From: Microcebus murinus
Lineage: Eukaryota > Chordata > Mammalia > Primates > Cheirogaleidae
Reading direction: 5' to 3'
Length of the DNA: 64,000 nucleotides
Assembly: GCF_040939455.1 (NCBI RefSeq)
Contig: NC_134106.1
Coordinates: 73,663,001-73,727,000, forward strand
A model generated the notes under the pieces. The model did no database searches. It was given only the letters and a program-made list of their open reading frames with translations, and had not been told where the DNA came from. Below are positions 47,491 through 60,400 of the stretch, piece after piece; the first letter of the stretch is position 1, and the number at the start of each line of letters is the position of its first letter. Made by a program: the position numbers and the translations under genes.

Positions 47491-48263
47491 CCCCACCATG
47501 TTCCCTAGCCATGTAAATATGTCTGTTGTATTTTCCTGAGGATGGAGAGCTGTCCTACCATAACTGGTATTCTACATTCCTGAGGGATAAGACTGGTATC
47601 CTAACCCCCAAGCTCACTCTTAGTCTCCTCCTTTTGGGCTGAATCCTAATCCTTAAACCTTCAAGAAATGGCTAAGACTCAGCTTCCAGCCAGATGCGCC
47701 CACACAGAGACCTCAGCACCACTCTGCCATGGTCCCATCTTTAGCCCATGCTCAGGTCCCAACTTAAATGTTGATTCTTCAAGGAAGGTTGTCCTCATCC
47801 TGCCCCTCAGCACTCACCAACACCTGCCTCTACTCCTCCATCCCTGCCTCCCCTGCCCTAGGAGGAGGAGAAGTAGCTAGTGTGCTGCGCTGACATACAC
47901 TGGGGTGGCTTGGATGGGAGCAGGGAGGTGGTGTGCTCACGGCTAGTGGCTGTGCCCACGTCCTCCCACTCCCTGTGCCCAGGCAGGTGGGCTGCCCTGC
48001 CCTTCTTGCAGCACTCAGAGGAAGGGCAGACAGGCCTGGCTAAACTCTCCTCCATGGGGGAAGGCCCAGCCTACTCCTGTCCTCTTTGTTCCTCAAGCCC
48101 CCAGGTAGTAAGTGTACCTGGTCAGAGCCTTCTGGAAGGAGGCCCAGCCATCCCCCATGCTTTCCCAATTCCAACTGCCATCCACAGGGCTGGCTGTGTG
48201 TGTAAATGTTTCACACGCCTACCTGTATGGATTTGAGTGATGCCCTTGAGTGAGTGATTGAAG
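47491..48263. other. Intergenic, GC-richer stretch, no gene seen
   Basis: A 118-codon frame at 47,880-48,236 lacks homology I can recognise. No splice-flanked exon was identified. Confidence 0.5.
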
Positions 48264-48482
48264 TCTAATCTGACTTTTAAATTATTATTTCATAGTTCTC
48301 TTCAGGAAGAGCACCTAAACGAAGATTATTTTCACCTAAGAAATATTAAAACTTCAAGACATGACTGTGACCTGGGAATTCCTGTTAGCTAGCCAGAAAA
48401 AGTCAGGCAACAGGCTGGAAATTATGTGGACAGTGGTTGCTTTTGAAAGGTGGAGTTGGTAATGATTTTCTTTCATTTTTCC
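48264..48482 (+). repeat. Direct repeat, copy 1 (219 bp)
   Basis: Nearly identical to 49,244-49,461. The shared segment starts TCTAATCTGACTTTTAAATT and ends TTTCTTTCATTTTTCC. Confidence 0.92.
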
Positions 48483-49243
48483 ATTTGAGTGAGGAAACTT
48501 GAGTGATGCCCTTCTTTGGCCATGAGCCCATCCATGGGCACCCCCAAACCCAGATACCAGAGAAGCCCTGCATTGGGTGCCACTGGATATTTGTCAGGTC
48601 ATTCATAAAGTTAGCCCTTTGTTCCCTATTGGGCAACTGAAATCTGCACACACAGCTTCCTCTATAGGGAACTCTTCCTCTCTAGAGAAGAGATATGTGG
48701 TAGGATTTAACCATCAAATCCTATCCTAAACACCTTGCACTAAGTACAGTGGGGAGCACATAGTAGGTACTCAGTAAATATTGATTAACTGATTGAGATG
48801 CCAGAAGTGGGAAGACTTACTTGGTTAGGGAGACCCAAACCAGGCTGCATGGCTGAGAGAGTCCCATTTGGCACTCTAGTGACAATGCAGAAAGTCACTG
48901 CAGGAAATCTAGAGGTGTCTAGGGGTTGCTATTTCATCACACCCTTCCTCCTCTGCCCGCTGTAGGGAAAATCTTTCTCTCCTCCTCCTGGCTGGGTGGG
49001 TGAGAACCACCTGCTGTAATCAGCTTTCGAAGAGCTTGACTGTCTGACCTCCACCCAGGAATCCAGGTGTGGAGGTCACGTACAGGCTGCCTGTCTGCCG
49101 ACTCATCCCTTGTTTTCACTTGGGAAACCTACTTCCATCAGCTTCCTCATTTCCTTATATCCCTCGTGTGTCATCTCACCTCTACATAGTGGCTGGCCAC
49201 TGGCCAAAATCCAGTGTGAATAAAAATGATTCTTTTGTCATTT
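48483..49243. other. Spacer between the two direct repeats
   Basis: About 760 bases, not repeated elsewhere in the window. A MIR/L2-type tail (GGAGCACATAGTAGGTACTC) lies near 48,750. No gene seen. Confidence 0.6.
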
Positions 49244-49461
49244 TCTAATCTGACTTTTAAATTATCATTTCATAGTTGTCTTCAGGAAGAGCACCTAAAT
49301 GAAGATTATTTTCACCTAAGAAATATTAAAACTTCAAGACATGACTATGATCTGGGAATTCCTGTTAGCTAACAGGAAAAAGCCAGACAACAAGCTGGAA
49401 ATATGTGGACAGTGATTGCTTTTGAAAGGTGGAGTTGGTACTGATTTTCTTTCATTTTTCC
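49244..49461 (+). repeat. Direct repeat, copy 2 (218 bp)
   Basis: Matches copy 1 with roughly a dozen differences by eye. Beyond the repeat the text continues CTATACTTTCTAATTCTCTA, which looks like the natural continuation, so this copy is probably the original. Confidence 0.92.
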
Positions 49462-50196
49462 TATACTTTCTAATTCTCTACAAATGCCTAATCTACCTTG
49501 ATAACCAGGACCTGTGTAACCTGCTACTGCCTGGTAGAGACTGGTCCTTAGCTAGGGAAGTCAGCTCCATGAGAGGTGAAAGGAATTGGGCAAGACACAG
49601 GCACACTGCCAACTGGCCACAGCCCAGACCTGGGCTTCCCTGGTGTGGGAGGAAACAGAAAGAAGAGAGAACCTCCAGGACCCAAGAGACCCAGCAAGAG
49701 GGATGGAGTCTGAGGACCCAGAAAGGTGAATGACATAGTCACCACTACTGTGCTGAGGTTCTGTGGCCTCTGAGTCTCTTGACAACTGAGTAAGCACCTG
49801 CAGAAAACTATGTCTAGACCCCACCTGCAGGAGGGGAGAGTGCTTTAGTCATTCACAGTGTGGCCCACCCCAGACCTAGAGGGGGCAGCTTGCATTCAGA
49901 AGGTCTTCACTTAGTGCATGCCTGGTGCTAAGCTGGATGCTGAAGACACAACAGGGAACCAGTCTGCTGTGGCTCCTGCTCTCATGGCATTCACAGTCTA
50001 GGGCAAGCCAGGCAAGGCGGGGGCATTTTAGGCAGAGAAATGGCACTGCCAAGGCCCTGGGTCAAGGGAGAAGCCAGGCTGTTCTGAGCGTGGCCAATGC
50101 TGAATCAGACTGGAGGTGAGGCTGAGGAGCTGGCACAAAGCATTCTGGAAATAGATGTCACATAGTACCTCAAGGTCAGCATTGCTCCGAGTTTTT
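49462..50196. other. Intergenic, possible old interspersed repeat
   Basis: The stretch at 49,915-50,150 (GCCTGGTGCTAAGCTGGATG to GGCACTGCCAAGGCCCTG) looks like an old mammalian repeat whose family I cannot name. No gene seen. Confidence 0.45.
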
Positions 50197-50498
50197 CCTT
50201 TTTTTTTTTTTTTTTATGAGATAAGATCTTGCTCTGTCACTGCAACTAGAGTATAGTGACATCCTCATAGCTCACTACAACCTCAAACTCCTGTGCTCAA
50301 GCAATCCTCCTGCCTCAGCCTCCCAAGTAGCTGTAACTAGAGGCATGCACCACCATACCTTGATAATTTTTTCCATGTTTTGTAGAGATGGAATCTTGCT
50401 CTTGCTCAGGCTGGTCTCTAACTCCTAGCCTCAAATAATCTTCCCACCTCGGCCTCCCACAATGCTGGGATTACAGGTGTGAGCCACTGTGCTCAGCC
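50197..50498 (-). mobile_element. AluJ-like SINE
   Basis: Full dimer in reverse orientation: T-run, then CTCAAACTCCTGTGCTCAAG, and ending GGATTACAGGTGTGAGCCAC. It is diverged in both arms and lacks the lemur-specific right arm, so it is older than the Alu at 36,069. Confidence 0.92.
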
Positions 50499-50951
50499 CA
50501 GTTTTCCCCTTATAATGCTCCCTTTCATGGCAGTGTAAAAGGTGAGTCTGAGAAGAGAAGGGCTGGCTGAGCCATGAGGCTAGTTAGAAGACTGAGCCAT
50601 GAGCCAAGGAAAATGAGGAACACCCAAACCCTGGGGCAGAGCGAGGCCTGGAGAGACGCAGGTGACTTCCTGGGGATCTAAGTAGGTAGAATCTAGGCAG
50701 CTGATACAGATCTTTCCTTATATGTGAACTGGAATAAGCCATCAGCCCCAAGACAAAAGAGCAGAGGGGAAACAAAACAAGGCAGAGATGGACTTAGGAC
50801 AACCCAAGAGGAGTGTGGAGTTGGGAGCAGAGAGTGTGACACTGACGGTATCTTAAAAATGTAAAACAAACATTTGCAGAGCTCTTGCCAGGTGTGCTTG
50901 CTAGAAAGAAATAATTAGCTGACATCACCATGGTGAACTTAAGTTCACCAA
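50499..50951. other. Intergenic, no gene seen
   Basis: Purine-rich unique sequence with no recognisable exon. Confidence 0.6.
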
Positions 50952-51284
50952 TGAGTGTTGTGATTTAAATGTGTCCCACAAAGTTCATGTGCTGGAAACT
51001 TGATCCCCAGTGCAACAGTGTTGAGAGGAATGAATGGTTTACTATTCCAGGAGTGGGTTCCTGATAAAATGAGGAGCTCAACCCCCTTCCCCCATCCGTC
51101 TCGCACCTGCTGTCTTGCCCTTCTGCCTTCTGCCATGGGATGACACAGCAAGAAGGCCCTCACCAGATGCAGCCCCTCAGTCTTGGATTTCCCAACCTCC
51201 AGAACCATAAGAAATAAATTTCTTTTCATTATAAATTACCAGTCTCAGGTATGCTGTTACAATAGCATACAATGGACTAAGACA
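50952..51284 (+). mobile_element. MaLR/MLT-type solo LTR
   Basis: TGTGATTTAAATGTGTCCCA, CTTCTGCCATGGGATGACAC, GAACCATAAGAAATAAATTT and the end CAATGGACTAAGACA match the general MaLR LTR plan. An AATAAA sits near 51,212. Confidence 0.8.
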
Positions 51285-52214
51285 ACTAGATTCTACTTTT
51301 TGATCAGACTGTCAAAGTGCAAAATAAAAACCAAATAAAGAAATTAACAGAAGGGTAGGTATGAGCCAAAGCATCCCACAGTGTGGACACACTAAAGTTT
51401 GCTGGCTACTCCCCTAGAGTTAGGTGTGTGGAACCTTCCAGGATTCTCTGTTGTAAATACAAGGACCAGCCCTGCTGGGCTTAGCATATCCTAAAGGCTT
51501 TGCGGACTTTTACTCTGTAATCATCTCTCTGTGGATTTACAGACCAAATTCAAATACTTCAAAGACCAATACTCACAAACATACACATCAGGGAAGAAAA
51601 GAAATTTTTTTTTAAGGCTCTGAAATTATACTTTAGGAGAGAAGATAATGGAGATCTAAGGGTAGTGGAATTTTCCCTCTATGCTTCCATGTTTCCAAGG
51701 CTCATTTTTTTTCAGTGAGCCTTAAATTGCCCTTTTTTTAAAAGGGAAAAAGCAAACACTGTATTTAAGAGAAATCAATTTCATGAAGAAAAGGAGATTT
51801 CCATGGTATTTTGCTTCCATTAACTCATGTTAACAGAAGATGTAGCAAAACACACAATTGTTACAAAATCATGGAAATCCACTTAACAACATCCCTTGGT
51901 TTCCCAGGCCAGTGTCACAACTGAAAACACATGTTGCAGTTAATTGTGTGTCACAAATTAAAATGACAAGCAAGAGAAGACAAAAAACTCTCTGGCCTGA
52001 GTGCTGTGCAGTTATGCGGGCTTATGACAGGCAGAAGAAGCAGACGGCTTCTGTGACCACAACAGGAAGGGCCTTATGGCCTTTATGAATGACACTTATG
52101 TTATTCTTCCCCATTTGCAAAGCATTTCCAAACTTATTGTTTCATCTGACCAGTCTGATGAGAAGGCAAGACGGGTATTATTATATCTGACCAACAATGT
52201 GTATACAAAATGTA
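51285..52214. other. Intergenic, no gene seen
   Basis: No firm repeat or exon. The sequence is AT-rich from about 51,590. Confidence 0.6.
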
Positions 52215-53095
52215 GGGTAAAAAATAAACATGGAACTCTTCCAACACAAAAGGACAAACCACCAAATTTTAAAAGTGAGCAAAAGATTTGAATAGGCACG
52301 TCACAAGAGAAGATAGATAAATGGTCAAAAAGCACATGAAAACATGTCCAACATCATTAGCCATCAGAGAAAAGAAAACTAGAGCCACAGTGAGCTGCCT
52401 CTATACACCCACTTAAATGTCTGAAATTAAAGAAAAAAAAAAAAAGTTTTGCCAAAGATGTGGAACAACTAAATTTTCATATGTTGCTGGTGGGATTACA
52501 AAATGGCATAACTATCACAGAAAACTGGTTGGCAGTTTCTCACAAAGTTAAACATATATTTACTGATATGACAATTCCATTCATAGCTACTTAACCAAGA
52601 GAAATGACAACGTAAGTCCACACAAAGACTTGTACATGAATGTTCATAGTGGCTGCACTCATTGACCAAATCTGGACACTAATCTACTGTCCATCAGCAG
52701 CAGAATGGGTATACAAATCGGGCGCCATTTATACAACAGAAAATCGCTCCACAATAGAAAGAAATTAGTGACAAACACAAAAGCATGGACAAATCTCAGA
52801 AATGTTACGCTTAGCAAAAGAAGCCATACGCAAAAGACTATACAATGCATGATTCCATTTATATGAAAGTATAGAAAGGGCCAATAGAAGCTGCAGTGAC
52901 AAAAAGTAGATCTTGCCTGGTGATGGGGGGTGAAGTTGACTGCAAAGAGGCATGAGGGGATTTGGGGGTGGAGGGGTGATGGAAATAGTCTATGACTTGA
53001 TTGGGGTATTAGTTTCACAAGTTGTACATTTGTCACAACTTAAATTGGTGTTTTATTATATTAAATTATGCCTCAATAAAGATGATTTTAAAAGA
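52215..53095 (+). mobile_element. Ancient L1 (L1M type) 3' end
   Basis: GAAGATAGATAAATGGTCAA, CATGTCCAACATCATTAGCC, TGCTGGTGGGATTACAAAAT, then GCATGATTCCATTTATATGA and a 3' end at GCCTCAATAAAGATGA. Heavily mutated. Confidence 0.85.
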
Positions 53096-54748
53096 AAATA
53101 ATACAACTAAGTGTGACCCCATTTAGGCAAGTAAAATAAAATAGTACATATTATACATATGTACATATACATGCAAAGGAAAGGTTTTAACCTAGAATGA
53201 TGCCAACCAGCTGGGGGCTATCTTGGGATCAGAGTGTGCCTATGCAGTGAAGGGAGCTGAAAATGTTACTTGGACCTGTTCTTCTGTAAGTTCTGTGCTG
53301 TATGAATTTTGTGGGGGAAAAAAATAACATAGAAGAAGGAGGAGGAGAAGATGGAACTTAAGTAATTTGCCTAGAAGCAGTAGGGAAAAGTAGATTCAAG
53401 GCCAAGCTTTCTAAATCTGTGGGTGAGAGTGACCCGCATCCAAGAGGAAGTGAAAAAGGAAGATGTTCTTCATCATCTGTTGCTCATTCCAACGGCACGT
53501 AAAACCACGTTCAATGCAGCTTTAAAAACTCCCAAACTGCCAAATTTCTTTGGGAACAGTTCTGTGGTTTCTTATTTCAATAGGAAAATTAATATTTATG
53601 TCATTTTGGCCATTTACTTCTTCACAGAAATGCAAATAGCGAGTTCTCTCCCTGCTTCCTCTCCCTGCACTGTGGTCTTGGGGCAGACAAGCACTGGCAC
53701 ACTGGGCTGTCTCAGTGATACCCACTAAGCACGCTTGGACCGAGACCAGAACTCAGCTCTTCCTGGTCCCAGCAGTGACCAGCCGGTTCTTTGAGCATTC
53801 TAGAATGCCACAACCAGACCTGCAAAAAATCCTGCATCTTACCCTCCAAATTATATGAATCACAGCAAATTTCATTTTAATCATCCTTTAATACAGTACA
53901 GACAAAGCACATCTAAAAATGTATATTCGGTTTTAGAATAATGCCTGGAAGTATTTGCGGAAATAATGAATCGACATGAAGCTGAAACACAAATGGCACT
54001 TTCCCCTCCCTCGTCTTTCTCTATTCGGTTCAGTTTTGTTTTGCTTAGTCCCTCGCAGACCCTACCTAGCCTGGTAAACTCAGCACCAAGCAGCCCCCTT
54101 GAAATGTGGGCGTGAGGCCACTAGGTGGCGCGAGAGTTCCCTGCTGGAGGCTGGACACTGCAGACGCGTCAAGCAGAGGGCTCTGGGCCCGGCTGCCTGC
54201 AGGGTTGGCGTGGAGCTGTCTGAGCCTCGGCTTTCTAGTAAAACACAGGATGTTTGTGAAAGCCTCCAGAACAATTGCCTGCCTAATAACACAAACACTA
54301 TCCTTTGGAAGAAAATCTACATGGCAAACATTTTTCTAGATGTTTCCCAACTTAAACTTCTGAACACAGACACCTCCCAGCAAAGCCATCGTTCATCAGC
54401 CTCAGGGGGGCGTGCTTTGCTTTGCTTACAAACTCGCTGCTCTTAAATCAGTCTAGAGCCAAGACAACATCTAGCTCATCTCCTGAAATAGAGCTCATCG
54501 ACCTCTACTTCAATGTAAAGGATTGGGAGCTCTTGTCGCTTCCTGCTGGCTTATCTCTGGAGGGACAAATAGCTGATGTAACAGCCATCAGTGGCCAAAT
54601 CTGGAAATAGGCAGCATTGGTGGCAAGACAGAGTGTGGGAATTTAACTAAAGATTCCCCCTGCACATACCTACTTATTTTCTTTTGCCCTTTCCAGCTAC
54701 TTCCCCTAACTCCCTCCTCCTTTGGCCCCCCAAAACTACAAGAAAAAC
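53096..54748. other. Intergenic unique region containing a CTCF-like site
   Basis: No gene recognised. The part 54,090-54,260 is less AT-rich and holds the CTCF-like motif. A 115-codon frame here (54,099-54,446) has no recognisable domain. Confidence 0.55.
54114..54134 (+). promoter_or_regulatory. Candidate CTCF binding site
   Basis: GAGGCCACTAGGTGGCGCGA fits the CTCF core (CCAC-AG-TGGC-G spacing) at nearly every informative position. It lies in repeat-poor DNA between IL37 and the expected position of IL1B. Occupancy is inferred only from the motif. Confidence 0.6.
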
Positions 54749-55284
54749 TGTTAGTGAACTCAAGGAAAGCCAGGTGAGCCTGTCAGTGTGACAGGTGACA
54801 AAGGATCTCTTTTTGACCTAACCTTAGTCAGGCCCCTGAACCTTCTCCTAGGCCCATCTGTGCAGTTCCTTGTAAAAAAAAAAAAAAAAAACAGCTTTAG
54901 CAAGAAACCTGCTAAGCCAGTTTAGCAAGAATACCCCATCCTCAATATCTGATCACCTTCAATATCTGATCACCTTTGATACCTAACAGATTCCTCACCC
55001 CTCACCATCCCCCAGATGATGCCTGATCACGCTGGCCTGTCTCCAGCCAGAATCCTGTTAGCTCAGTTTAGCCAGAATCCCCCTTACACCTGACATTTCC
55101 TCTTAGTAATTTTCTACCCACTGACCACCCCCCTGCTCCTTGGCTATAAATTCCCACTTGCCCATGCTGCATTCAGAATTGAGCACAATTCCGTACTGAG
55201 ATCTCTTTTCCCCTACTGCAATTGTCTTGAATAAAATCTTTTTTAATGTGTTAAAAACGGCCCACTTCTGGTTGTTCTATGACA
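54749..55284 (+). mobile_element. Endogenous retroviral LTR, probable solo
   Basis: Starts at TGTTAGTGAAC and ends near CTATGACA. It has a TATA-like box (GGCTATAAATTCCC near 55,142) followed about 90 bases later by TGAATAAAATC, the expected LTR promoter and poly(A) order. An 18-base A-run lies at about 54,873-54,890. No internal viral genes flank it. I see no clear target duplication, so the ends are approximate and the family is not named. Confidence 0.65.
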
Positions 55285-56294
55285 CAGGGTAATTTTTATT
55301 CTATATGATATTTGCCTTACCTCCTCAACCTACAACCTCGCAGCTGTGACTCTGTACAGGAGCCAGACAATGCTTCTCAACAGACAAGAAGAGACTGCCC
55401 TGGAGGGAAAGAATGGCTCTAGGTGGGAGGAGAGAGCCCAAGCAGAGCCCTGGCACCTGCCACCGCCTCTCTAGGCTGAGTTCTGGGAGAGGTGAGTGAC
55501 AAGGGTGGAAAGGACTTGCACCTTGCTTCCAGACAAAGCCCAAGGAGGCTCCAAGCCTTAAGAGACCAGAAACGGCAGAAACGGTAGAAAGGTCTGGACG
55601 GAAGCACACCATGTGGACACACACATGCACAGTTTGCAGTGGCCCCAGGAAAATTCAGGAGAACATCCAGAAGCTTCCCTAGTCCATATTTCAGCAGGGA
55701 GAGAGGCCACAGGCCTGGAAGCTTGTCGTCAGGACGAGGAGAACACAACTGTCCTGCAGCGGGAACAAGGAGGAGCGAGGTCACTGACCGACCACACACC
55801 AACTGGCCAGGCACCGTCAGCAGTTCCCAAAGGCCATAGATGCGCTGCCCCTCCGCAGCCACAGCCCCATGCTACATAAACCCCTCCACATCATGGGTGA
55901 CCCCAAGGGAGAAAAGGGGGGAGGAGTGAAACCCCAACTTGGCTGAGTTTAAATGTAAAATGACTGCAAAAATTGTGGAGTTGCCTGAGCTTACCTAAAG
56001 GAGGCTAGATTAAGTTTTCCGCCAGAACTCAAAAGGAAGCCGTCAACTGAGATTAAAGTGAGTTATAGGATAACGTGCTCCCTGAGGGCATGGCCTGTGA
56101 AATGTGCTCATTACAAGGGAAATGACTGAAACCCATGTTCTTAGCTACATTCAGAGCTATGTTCAGGCTGACTCCTATCTCTGGAGCTTGCACAAAGGGC
56201 TGGGTGGGGATCCCTGTTCAGGCAGAGGTTGCAATGTTTAAAAGGAAACAGGTGAGCCCTGGGTGATCACGGGGACATTCTACAAGTTTACCTG
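55285..56294. other. Intergenic, no gene seen
   Basis: Opposing frames of 147 and 88 codons at about 55,419-55,879 overlap each other, and neither resembles a protein. Confidence 0.55.
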
Positions 56295-56420
56295 TAAGGC
56301 AGGTAGTATAAGCTTCACTTTTCAAATGTGGAAACTGAGGCTCAAAGCCGCTAAATGGCCTCTCCAAAGTTGCTCAGCTGGTGGAGAGCAGAGCTTGCAC
56401 ATGAATTCAGCAATTTTATA
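56295..56420 (-). repeat. MIR SINE
   Basis: CAAATGTGGAAACTGAGGCT, then CAAAGTTGCTCAGCTGGTGG, is the reverse complement of the MIR core. Confidence 0.8.
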
Positions 56421-57299
56421 CCTGGAGCTGGCTCTCTTTTTATTGTATCGCATTATAACTTTGATATTTGAAATGTTTAACTTTCTTCAATCAAAAAATA
56501 AAAATAATTATTCATAACAACTACCATGCCATCTAACTTCTTGCCAATATTTTCGGCATCCCAGGCCAGGGTTAATTTCAACTCCTTAAGGGTTAGCCAT
56601 GGCATCAATCCCCAACAACCAACCTTCCAGAAATGTCTCCCCATCTCTTCATTTGCACACCTTCACCACCCTGCACAGCACCCAGTCACCACAAGTGGCT
56701 ATTGAGCACTGGAAATGTGACTCATCAGAATGGAAATGTAAAGTGTAAAGCACAGCAGATTTCAAAGATGAGGGACTTAATAATGTAAAATATCTCAATT
56801 TTTATACTGATTATGCGTTCAATTGATAACACATTGAATATATTGGATTAAATAAAACACAATTAAGTCCTCACTTGACTTCCTCAATAAGTTCTCAGAA
56901 ACTGCAACTCCAAACAAATTGAAGTACGACAAAACCAATTTTTTCCCTCATCCATGTTACAATGAAACGAGATTGAACGAAAGGACATTGTTCGAGGATC
57001 TGTTGTGTACCTGTTTCGCTTAAAGTCGCAGTTTCCAAGAACGCGTCGACGACCTTAAGAAAGGACTTACACTCTACTTTCTGTTTATGGGAACATGCGC
57101 AAGCTACTTTACACATTAACTGCCACGTGGTTGTATTTTAACTCACGATAGTTTTGAGCCTGGGGCCTCCTACACAGAAAACAATTTAAAAAACAAATTT
57201 TTCATTAAATCAGAAAGGATCGTTTTGTTGTAGAAGTTTTTTATTCTATTTTGGTAATAAAACACCATGGGCCTAAGGAAAAATTTTGTTTCCAGTGTG
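56421..57299. other. Intergenic, no gene seen
   Basis: AT-rich in its first half and around 56,750-56,870. A 73-codon minus frame (56,895-57,116) is unremarkable. Confidence 0.55.
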
Positions 57300-57460
57300 G
57301 CAGTCAATGTGTTAACTCCTCTGAGCCTGGTTTATACCCCTGCAAAGAAGGAGGGATACTAATAGTGTTTAATGATGTTGCGAGGATAAAACGAGATAAT
57401 AAATATGAAGAGGCTGGCAGTGTGCTTGTCACACTGGAGATGATCCATCCCCGGTAGCTG
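57300..57460 (+). repeat. MIR SINE
   Basis: TTAACTCCTCTGAGCCTGGT, GGGATACTAATAGTG, then GCGAGGATAAAACGAGATAA and GGCTGGCAGTG. A shorter MIR-like piece follows at about 57,720-57,830. Confidence 0.7.
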
Positions 57461-60400
57461 CTGTCGCCTGGTTCACTTTAGAAGTAGTGATTCAGAGAGC
57501 TCCTTACTGTGCCTGGCGCGGCACAGCCACATATGCTAGACGTGGGCGAAGGGAAAAGCTAGCCTGGCCTGAATAGAATAAATGCTTGCAATGTTTCGCG
57601 GAGGAATCCAGGACAAGCTATCCATAGCTACTGCATGCATCGATCCAATGAGACGAGGCATGTGGCAGTAACGCGCTGGGAAAAGCCAGGCTGGCTGCTG
57701 GCAGTGGTGAGTCAGCCCCAGCTTCCTCTGTGCCCCACTGAGTGGCTCCAGACAAGTCACGCCATCGGTCTCGGAGGCCATTCCTCATCTGTAGGGACTG
57801 GACACCTGAGGTCCCTCCCAGTACTCAAGTTCTTATTTCTGCTACTTTAGAAATACCTACTTTTTTTTTTTTTTGGTAAATTCAAGTCATCAAATAATTC
57901 TGTTTCCTCATGTTCAAAACTAATTTACAAAACTAGCCCCGGAAACACCTAAATAAATCAAACCAATAAAATATTTGTCATGTGTGTTCTATTTGCTGAA
58001 AGTCCTACTTTAGCAACATTAAAGAAAAAAACCAAACCACAAGGCTTCATTTTTCTATGGCTAACCAAGCCTTCCTGTCTAGCCTTTAACTTACGATGTC
58101 GTCAGTGATTTCCAACTGGCCAGCTGCAGCAGTTCAGGTAGGTCACGCCTGCATTGCAGTCGCCCTCCGGACTGATGATTTCCTGTGTGTCCAGCGTGTT
58201 CCCACTGCTGCTCAAAGGAGGACACAAGACCCCAAAGAGGCCGTTGGAGGAAAAGGCTTCAATGTGGAGAACCTCACACTTAGGAAGCCCAAGAGCCTGG
58301 CCCTAACATTTCTCCAGTAATGAAACAAGAGACAACAGGTGTTAGCTTTGTTTTGGATACAGAGAGTGGTGATCTTCCTTCAATATTCCTTTAGTCCGGT
58401 CGCCCCTTCGTGAGCACCCCAACATCCACGCTCCCTACTGGAATGCCCACTTCCATATTCTTGCAGTTCTTACTTGGAAATGTCACTGGTGTCTGTTTGG
58501 CAATTCTTGGCATGCCGGTGTGCATGTGCATGTCCTCCCTCTCAGTAGGACATGAGCTCCCCCAGATGAGACAGCATGCCTCTACTCCCCTTCCCATGCT
58601 TCCGACAGCACTGCCATGTCAGGGGCGGCAGGGCCGAGGCCATGATGGAAGGCGCTCTCTGCCCAAAGACATGGAAATAAGCCCCTGCTCTGGCGTCAGC
58701 CTCCCTACCCTGTCCTGAACCATTGCATGAACTCCTCGCCCCTCTCATCCACTTTACATAAACTGAAAATGAGGAGTCCCCATCTCCTCTGTCATAGGAA
58801 GGGAGTTTTCATAAGATCGGGCAGAAATGACTCAGCACAGCCAGCAGATCATGCATAGGCTGCGAGCCAAGGCCTGGCATTGCTCTGGTCGGGCCAGTGG
58901 GTTGGGCCCCCTCGGCAGGGCTCCTTCCTGACTCTGCCCCACCATCGCTTGTGCAGCTGTGGGGACAAGGCCAGCAAATGGGGGCAGGAGGCAGATCATA
59001 TAAACACCCCTTCCCTGATGCAAGGACATAATATTTTGATAACAACTGGCGTTTTTCCATTGGTTCACTCAAAAGGCCACTATGTCTTGCCAGGGCCTGC
59101 GGCCTCCACTTGCTAGAGGTGAGAGGGGGTGGAGAGCTTCTTCATTAGTTGGAGGGTGTCACAGGCGGGCAAGTGACCACAAGTTTGCATTGAGGCCCGG
59201 CCTTGGAATAGCAGGCACCTGCCAGCACCTGCAGCCTGGGGCGGGCTCACAGGATGGATGGGTTATCTAAGCCCTGTATCTTTACCCACTAAGTACAACC
59301 CATTTTCCCACATGACAGAGCCACGTCAGCATCTGCAAGGTCGTGGTGGCAAAAGGAGAAGTGCCCGCCCGCCTGTGTGTGCCGCGCTCTCGCATTTCTG
59401 GGAGAGCGTGTGGTCAGCTCTGCAGCAGGCCTCTCTGACCAGCTCACCCTTTACCCTAGACCTCACATCCTGCTGCAAAGAAAATCCAAGGGCCACTGAG
59501 ACGCTTCTCAAGAGACAGCGTCTGTGGTGGCCTGACTCACAAGTGGCTCCAAATTCCCCTCTCACCTGATCCGTCATTGAGGGCTCCCCAGCTGGCAGTC
59601 CTCAAAAACACAGGTCTGATTGCCTGGCTGTCTCCCCTCAGCCGATCTGTCTGCCTGCTGCTGCTGTCAGCTTTCCTCCCAGCAAGACTCAGACTGGCCT
59701 TGTCTTGCCCGACAGGGCAGGTGCAATGCTCTCGCGCCTGCCAGTCATCTGCCGTCATAGTGCCCAAGATATGAGCCAAGACAGCGGAGGAGCTCAGTCA
59801 CTCAGCAGCTGTGATTTCCCACTGACTCTGCCCCACCATGCCCACCACGACCACCACATCCACCATGGCTCCCCATCCCCTCCGCCAGGATTTCTTACCA
59901 CCCCATGGCTTCCTGACCTCCAGCTCCTGCCCTCTCTCTCTTCTCAGGGCCAGCTCGATGGCTCACAGGCACATCCATCCAACTTGGCAAAGGGGCACGT
60001 GGGCCAAAGCCAAACCATCCCTCCTTGAACTCTGAGACTATACTAGGAAAACCTCGAGCAGCCAGGATTCTTTCCTTCCTAAGAGCCTCTGGGGGCCTGG
60101 TTTCCTCAGGGCACACTCCCAAATAGTCTAGGACAGCACTAAGTGGGCTCCTGCCAACCCCATGCTGGCATTCTCCCCACAGCTGACCCCAGGGTGATCT
60201 GAGCCCAATTTGGGCACAGAGCAAAATGAACAAGCCACCAGTGGGCCCCATGAGAAATCTCCCCACTGCGAGTGTGGCTGTCTTCATGAAATGGTCGTGC
60301 CTAACATCTATAGCCACAATGTTCTGAGATTGACTCTGGCGTCCAGCTTCCTGAGCTATAAGTTCCCTAAACCATCAAAATGTTACACTAAAAACAAACA

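Noticed and set aside
48264..49461. An LTR pair flanking an old provirus
   Set aside because: The repeats lack TG...CA ends and promoter/poly(A) order, and the 760-bp interior has no retroviral text.
55419..55862. 147-codon minus-strand frame
   Set aside because: It overlaps opposing frames, has no domain and no splice context I could support.
59895..60317. 140-codon minus-strand frame
   Set aside because: It shares the interval with a 107-codon plus frame; GC-rich chance frame.
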